Origin: Deinococcus aetherius
GTDB taxonomy: Bacteria > Deinococcota > Deinococci > Deinococcales > Deinococcaceae
DNA: 64,000 nt
Assembly (NCBI RefSeq): GCF_025997855.1
Contig: NZ_AP026560.1
Span: forward strand, 2,750,501-2,814,500
Direction: 5' to 3'
Shown here one piece after another: positions 60,330 to 64,000 of the stretch. Position 1 is the stretch's first letter, and each line of letters starts with the position of its first letter. Under the pieces are notes generated by a model. That model had not been told where the DNA came from. It was given only the letters and a program-made list of their open reading frames with translations, and searched no databases. The translations under genes and the position numbers were made by a program.

Positions 60330-60732
60330 AGAAGCCGTCGAGCAACTCCTCGACCTCCCCGCTCAGATCAACGCCCTCGACCGCACCCTCAACGGCCTGA
60401 AGAACGACAAGGCCAAGAAGACCCGCGAGATCGACGCGAGCAAGGCGAGGCACCGCGTCCGCATCAGCAAGGAGGGCGAGTACAGCAACGCCGAGGACCG
60501 CGCCGCTGCTCTCACCATCGCCCTCGAAGACGACCCCAAGCACTCCGCTCTCGTGGAGCGCCTGGAAGCCCTGAACGGCATGATCCGCTCCACCGAGGCC
60601 CAGCGCGACCTCCTGCGCCGCACCCGCGAGGGCCTGCGCGTGCAGGCGGGGCTCTACATCGTCGGGCGCCTGGAGGAACTCGTGCAGGACAAGGACTTGG
60701 CGAAGGCCCTCGGCATGGGGCTGCTGGCATGA
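60316..60732 (+). CDS. Phage coiled-coil protein, 138 aa
   Basis: This charged helical protein with heptad-like stretches (LLDLPAQINALDRTLNGLKNDKAKKTREID; ALNGMIRSTEAQRDLLRRTREGLRV) starts at GTG overlapping the previous gene and ends in an ATGA overlap with the next. Its size and position could suit a Gam-like or scaffold role, but no diagnostic motif is visible. Confidence 0.7.
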   Translation: MKPSKEAVEQLLDLPAQINALDRTLNGLKNDKAKKTREIDASKARHRVRISKEGEYSNAEDRAAALTIALEDDPKHSALVERLEALNGMIRSTEAQRDLLRRTREGLRVQAGLYIVGRLEELVQDKDLAKALGMGLLA

Positions 60733-61037
60733 GGCTCGCCGACTTCCAGAAACGCCTCTCCCGCTGGCGGGAGAAGGTGCGCCGCTTCAGCCCCATCCAG
60801 TTGCGGCTCTCGCTCACCGTCCAGGCTGCCATCGAATCCGTGGACGAGAACACCGCCGTCGAGATCACCCTCTTCCGCGACCCCGTGGACGGCATCTGGG
60901 TCGCCTACCCGGTGGGTGGTCCCTGGGCTGCCGATCCCGACAACGCCCCCATCGTCTCCGGCCTCGACCCCACCCGGGTCGTCGCCGAGCTGCTCGTCAC
61001 GCCCGCCTTCCCCACCCCCAAGGAGGTCCGCCCATGA
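60729..61037 (+). CDS. Phage hypothetical protein, 102 aa
   Basis: It has a basic N-terminal helix (DFQKRLSRWREKVRRF) followed by beta-rich sequence (AVEITLFRDPVDGIWVAYPVGG). The ATG overlaps the upstream stop and the stop overlaps the next ATG (both ATGA). Unknown function. Confidence 0.7.
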   Translation: MRLADFQKRLSRWREKVRRFSPIQLRLSLTVQAAIESVDENTAVEITLFRDPVDGIWVAYPVGGPWAADPDNAPIVSGLDPTRVVAELLVTPAFPTPKEVRP

Positions 61038-61357
61038 TCCTGACGCTGCTCGCCCTCGCCATCGGCTGCCTGTTGCTCTATGCGGTGGCCGCCTCGCTCC
61101 CCGCTCGCGTCGCCTGGGCGCCCTGCGACGCCTCCGCCCGCTGCGTGAGCGTGGTGGACCACACCCACCGGTACGGGTACACGTCCGGCGAGCTGTTCGA
61201 CTGCGCACGGGAGGAGGGCGGACCCGACACGGCCGAGCTGTTCATCGACCTCGGTTGTGCCAGGGCCGTCGCGGAGCGCATCGACGCGGAGGAGATTCAG
61301 CAGGCCCGCGAGCGGCAGCTCGTGCGGTCGCGGGTGCGGATTCCGGGGGTGGCGTGA
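61034..61357 (+). CDS. Phage membrane-anchored or exported protein, 107 aa
   Basis: It starts with a hydrophobic helix (ILTLLALAIGCLLLYAVAASLP) followed by a small domain with four Cys (APCDASARC, LFDC, LGC), suggesting export and disulfides or a single-pass anchor. The ATG overlaps the previous stop. Unknown function. Confidence 0.65.
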   Translation: MILTLLALAIGCLLLYAVAASLPARVAWAPCDASARCVSVVDHTHRYGYTSGELFDCAREEGGPDTAELFIDLGCARAVAERIDAEEIQQARERQLVRSRVRIPGVA

Positions 61358-61764
61358 TGCGGCACACGCTGGACCTGGGCGACACGGTGACCTGCCGGAG
61401 CACCGGCGCCCTCGGCGTGGTCACGTGTGTCGAGGTGCTGGGCACGGGTGAGCGGGCCTACACGGTGGAGTGGGCTCAGGCGTTCGACCGCGTTCGCCAC
61501 TCCCGCTGCGGCTGGTCCCGCGAGGAACTGGAGCGGGAGTACGGCAACCTCCAGGTCGGGGACTGGGTGTACGTGACCGGCGAGTGCGAGCAGCGGAGCA
61601 CCACGGACGTTGACGAGCTGAACGAGGAACTGGGCGTGATCGTGGACGACTACGCCGAGGCATACGCCCCCGACTTCCTGGTGTTCTGCCCGGGCGAGGG
61701 CCGCGCCTACGAGTGCACCACTGCCCATCTCACCCGCATCACGCGGGCGGAGGCGCTGGCATGA
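61357..61764 (+). CDS. Phage hypothetical protein, 135 aa
   Basis: This beta-rich acidic protein (DLGDTVTCRSTGALGVVTCVEV; LQVGDWVYVTGECEQ; GVIVDDYAEAYAPDFLVFCPG) has repeated GDxV turns like small SH3-type barrels. The ATG lies in a TGATG overlap and the stop in ATGA. Unknown function. Confidence 0.65.
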   Translation: MRHTLDLGDTVTCRSTGALGVVTCVEVLGTGERAYTVEWAQAFDRVRHSRCGWSREELEREYGNLQVGDWVYVTGECEQRSTTDVDELNEELGVIVDDYAEAYAPDFLVFCPGEGRAYECTTAHLTRITRAEALA

Positions 61765-62051
61765 CCCTCCCCGACTCCCTGCGCCCTGAACGGTCCGCCC
61801 GTGACAATGCCCGCGCCCTGGGCGACCGCTACCTCCTGCCCCACCCCGCCGAGTACGTCATCGTCCCCAGCGGCACCGTCCACCTGCGCCACCCGGGCAG
61901 CCGCCGGACGCTGTGCGGCACCCTGATCCCCCTCGACGGCCCCCGCATGAGCCGCTACAGCACCGACCCGCACACCCTGACCTGTAACCGCTGCGGGCAG
62001 GTCGTGGAGAAGGCGGGCGAGCGGTGGGCGGCGAAGAAGCGGGTGCGCTGA
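61761..62051 (+). CDS. Phage protein with zinc-binding-like CxxC, 96 aa
   Basis: It has VHLRHPGSRRTLCGTLIPLDG and a C-terminal LTCNRCGQVVEKAGERW. The LCG plus CNRC with nearby His could form one zinc site. The same LCG...CPxC layout recurs in the product of 63440-63643, so these may be related small zinc proteins. Overlapping start and stop codons. Unknown function. Confidence 0.65.
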   Translation: MTLPDSLRPERSARDNARALGDRYLLPHPAEYVIVPSGTVHLRHPGSRRTLCGTLIPLDGPRMSRYSTDPHTLTCNRCGQVVEKAGERWAAKKRVR

Positions 62052-62509
62052 TGGCCGAGGAGATGCTCTACGCCCAGGCCACCGCCCAGGAGCTGCTCGA
62101 CGCCATCCCCAACTACGAGGCCGTGGGGTGCGACATCGGCGCCATCGCCGTCGCCTTCATGCGCAAGTACCGCACCTGCGACTCCCTCGGCACCTTCACG
62201 CTGCGGGGCGTCGAGTTCTCCTGCGTCAACTTCTCCTCCGTCCACCTGATCCTCTCGCCCCTCGTCCGGGAGGAGGACGGCCGCCGCACCCTCGCCCCCG
62301 TCGCGGCGTGGCTCACCGCCAACGACATCACCGACCTGCGGATCGTGGGCACGGGCAACTGGGACCGCCGCCATCAGTGGAGCCGCGACGGCGGCCAGCG
62401 GTGGGGCCGCATGACGCTCCAGGGCTCCGCTCCGCCCCAGCCCGCGCCCACCCAGGTCATCGAGCCGCGCATCCCAGCCGCGCCCACCGAGGAGGAGGCC
62501 CATGCCTGA
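62051..62509 (+). CDS. Phage hypothetical protein, 152 aa
   Basis: This soluble alpha/beta protein (LYAQATAQELLDAIPNYEAVG; AIAVAFMRKYRTCDSLGTF) has a Pro-rich acidic tail (PAAPTEEEAHA). The ATG is in a TGATG overlap. The stop overlaps the next gene by 8 bp. No recognised family. Confidence 0.65.
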   Translation: MAEEMLYAQATAQELLDAIPNYEAVGCDIGAIAVAFMRKYRTCDSLGTFTLRGVEFSCVNFSSVHLILSPLVREEDGRRTLAPVAAWLTANDITDLRIVGTGNWDRRHQWSRDGGQRWGRMTLQGSAPPQPAPTQVIEPRIPAAPTEEEAHA

Positions 62510-62876
62510 CCTCGCCCCGACCGTCACCGCGCCGAGCTTCCAGGACCACCCGCTCGCCTACTACCGCTGGCACCTGGCGCACCACGCGGAAATGTTCGTC
62601 GAGTTCCGCCGCCTCGCCGACTGGTACAGGGTGACCAAATCCGACCGCCGGGTGAGCGCCGACATGATCTGCCACGTCATGCGCTTCCAGGCGGGGCTGA
62701 AGGCGACGGATGACCAGTTCGCGGTCAACAACGTCCTCACGCCGCTCTACGCCCGGCTCTACAAGCGGCAGCGCCCCGGCGCGAACGTCGAGACCCGCAC
62801 GAGCCAACTGGACGACCTGAGCGAGGAGACCTGGGTGGAGCTGCTCGCGCTCGTGCCCGACGAGGTGACCCCATGA
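62502..62876 (+). CDS. Phage hypothetical protein, 124 aa
   Basis: This helical protein is rich in His/Tyr/Trp at the N-terminus (PLAYYRWHLAHHAEMFVEFRRLADWYRV) with ADMICHVMRFQAGLKATDDQF in the middle. Start and stop overlap neighbours. Unknown function. Confidence 0.65.
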   Translation: MPDLAPTVTAPSFQDHPLAYYRWHLAHHAEMFVEFRRLADWYRVTKSDRRVSADMICHVMRFQAGLKATDDQFAVNNVLTPLYARLYKRQRPGANVETRTSQLDDLSEETWVELLALVPDEVTP

Positions 62877-63266
62877 ACCGCACCGAACAGGCCCTCGCTG
62901 CCCTGCGCGGAGAGCCGGGCCGCGCGTGGACCTCGACCCAGATGAGCGTGGCCCTGGCCTGCGCCCCAGCCCAGGCGAGAGGGGCGATGCTCCGGCTGGT
63001 GGGCACCGGCTGCGCCGTGATCGGCGATGACGGCCTCTTCCGGCTTCCTGACGCGCCCCCCCCCTGCACCCCCCGCCGAGGAGCGCGTGTTCGCCCTGCT
63101 CTCCCCCACGCGCGAGCTGACGCCCTTCGGTCTCGCCGACCTGCACCCCGAGCTGGGGCTGAGCGAGGACGAGGTGCTGGACTGCCTCGTCACGCTGGCC
63201 CGCGCCCGGCGCATCGACCTGTGGGCGAGCCTGCCCACGTTCGAGGGGGCGTCTGATGGACAGTGA
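62873..63266 (+). pseudogene. Double winged-helix phage protein with apparent frameshift at a C9 tract
   Basis: The first half (MNRTEQALAALRGEPGRAWT...GTGCAVIGDDGLFRLPDAPP) reads in one frame up to nine C at 63056-63064. The second half (EERVFALLSPTRELTPFGLADLHPELGL...) continues one base out of frame to the stop at 63266. Removing one C gives a continuous protein of about 130 residues with two winged-helix-like repeats. It may be a sequencing error, phase-variable tract or real mutation. Confidence 0.6.
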
Positions 63267-63453
63267 CCGCACCCTGGGCGAGATCGCCTACAGCGCCTAC
63301 CGGGAGAGCACCGGGGGGCGGACCCACAGCGGGGGCGAGATGCCCCTGTGGCCCGACCTCCCCCTCAGCATCCAGTGGGCCTGGCAGGCCGGAGGCTGTG
63401 CCGTGGCCGCGCACGTCGTCGGGGAGGAGGTGGCGGACGATGACCGCCGCTGA
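63256..63453 (+). CDS. Phage hypothetical protein, 65 aa
   Basis: A small acidic protein (SDRTLGEIAYSAYRESTGG; LSIQWAWQAGGCAVAAHVVGEE). The ATG overlaps the previous stop region by 11 bp and its end overlaps the next gene by 14 bp. Unknown function. Confidence 0.6.
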   Translation: MDSDRTLGEIAYSAYRESTGGRTHSGGEMPLWPDLPLSIQWAWQAGGCAVAAHVVGEEVADDDRR

Positions 63454-63643
63454 TCCCCCCGTCCGGGAGGGCTGGAGTTTCCTGTGGCAGTACGGTCTGT
63501 CCCATTACGTCCGGGGCGGCAAGGTTCTCTGCGGCGTGCCGCTCGGCTCGCCCGGCGAGCTGACGCTGACCCCCGTGCCGTTCACCTACCCCTGCCCCCA
63601 CTGCGAGCGCGCGCTCGTGGCCGAAGCGAAGGGATACCGCTGA
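63440..63643 (+). CDS. Small phage zinc-binding-like protein, 67 aa
   Basis: It contains KVLCGVPLGSPGELT and FTYPCPHCERALVAEA, with single Cys plus CPHC as possible zinc ligands. It starts 14 bp inside the previous gene and ends in a TGATG overlap with the next. Unknown function. Confidence 0.6.
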   Translation: MTAADPPVREGWSFLWQYGLSHYVRGGKVLCGVPLGSPGELTLTPVPFTYPCPHCERALVAEAKGYR

Positions 63644-63840
63644 TGTTCGACGACTTCGACGCCCCCGACACCTGCGTCTCCTGCCACGAGCCCACCCCCA
63701 GCCCCCGCACTTGCCGCTGCTGCCGCCGGGCGGTCTGCCTGGGCTGCGCCGAGCACGACCAGGACGACGACACGTATTGCCCGGACTGCGCGGCGGACCT
63801 GCGGGCGTTCCTGGCAGAAGGCGCCCTGGAGGTGGCCTGA
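63643..63840 (+). CDS. Small phage zinc-ribbon/B-box-like protein, 65 aa
   Basis: It is Cys-rich: CVSCHEP, RTCRCCRRAVCLGCAEHDQDDDTYCPDC, nine Cys plus two His spaced like a two-zinc cross-brace. The ATG at 63643 is in a TGATG overlap and the stop overlaps the next ATG. Probably a protein- or nucleic-acid-binding zinc module. Confidence 0.65.
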   Translation: MFDDFDAPDTCVSCHEPTPSPRTCRCCRRAVCLGCAEHDQDDDTYCPDCAADLRAFLAEGALEVA

Positions 63841-64000
63841 TGCCTGGACGCCCCCCGCCCCGTTGCCCGCGCTCGGGCAAGCAGTCGTGGTGGAGGGAGG
63901 CCGACGCACTCGGCTACCTCGCCCGGGTGCTCCACAGGTGGCACGACTCCGACCGCCCCCATCCCATCCGTGCCTACCGCTGTGAGGTCTGCAAGCGGTG
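63840..64000 (+). CDS. Phage protein, 3' truncated by window edge
   Basis: It starts in a TGATG overlap (MPGRPPPRCPRSGKQSWWREADALGYLARVL...) and runs off the edge at a CEVCKR motif, so zinc binding is possible. Too incomplete for a family call. Confidence 0.5.
   Translation, partial: MPGRPPPRCPRSGKQSWWREADALGYLARVLHRWHDSDRPHPIRAYRCEVCKR

Overview
The base composition is very GC-rich and the gene set points to Deinococcus (phylum Deinococcota). Supporting genes are ThyX, a futalosine-route menaquinone enzyme (MqnB), an App1-type phosphatase, and an RNase R with long disordered ends. Many starts also show a leaderless architecture, with a TANNNT box 5-7 nt upstream of ATG/GTG. No rRNA, tRNA or CRISPR array was seen.

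Positions 1-17231 are chromosomal housekeeping DNA: the 3' end of lipA, a BadF-type kinase, ZapE, an S4 RNA-binding protein, a PAS-GGDEF-EAL protein, rlmB, an epimerase, an HtrA-like protease and an EVE protein. These are followed by thyX with a phage-type endonuclease VII gene, a 2'-5' RNA ligase-like gene, and the glycine cleavage operon gcvT-gcvH-gcvP.

Positions 17232-21200 are an accessory island. It opens with an AT-rich two-gene module: an AAA15/OLD-like ATPase followed directly by a TOPRIM-like DUF4276 protein. This is the architecture of known ATPase/TOPRIM anti-phage systems. The ATPase begins with about 35 residues that look like the RecA N-terminus and carries one in-frame TAA. Next comes a DUF433 antitoxin gene split exactly at a TA by an IS630-family element, then toxin-antitoxin remnants including a VapB-like gene without a PIN partner.

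Positions 21243-54840 are again chromosomal: RNase R, App1 phosphatase, an OmpR-type two-component pair next to two TolC-like genes, a lipoprotein hydrolase, prs, dnaJ, a subtilase, an SDR, a Rieske protein, mqnB, mutM-pdxH, pcp, ppk1, and the fatty-acid synthesis cluster fabH-fabD-(DinB)-fabG-acpP-fabF with a palindrome over its promoter. Dispersed REP-like palindromes occur in several gaps, and three loci carry the same ~19-nt insert in the palindrome loops.

From about 54960 to the right edge lies the left part of a Mu-like transposable prophage. It has a LexA-like repressor on the minus strand, two face-to-face promoters overlapping two operators, a Ner-like regulator, a DDE transposase (MuA-like) and a MuB-like ATPase. 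A tightly overlapping series of small early genes follows and runs off the window. Seven copies of a 12-bp motif inside the transposase gene look like an internal transpositional enhancer.
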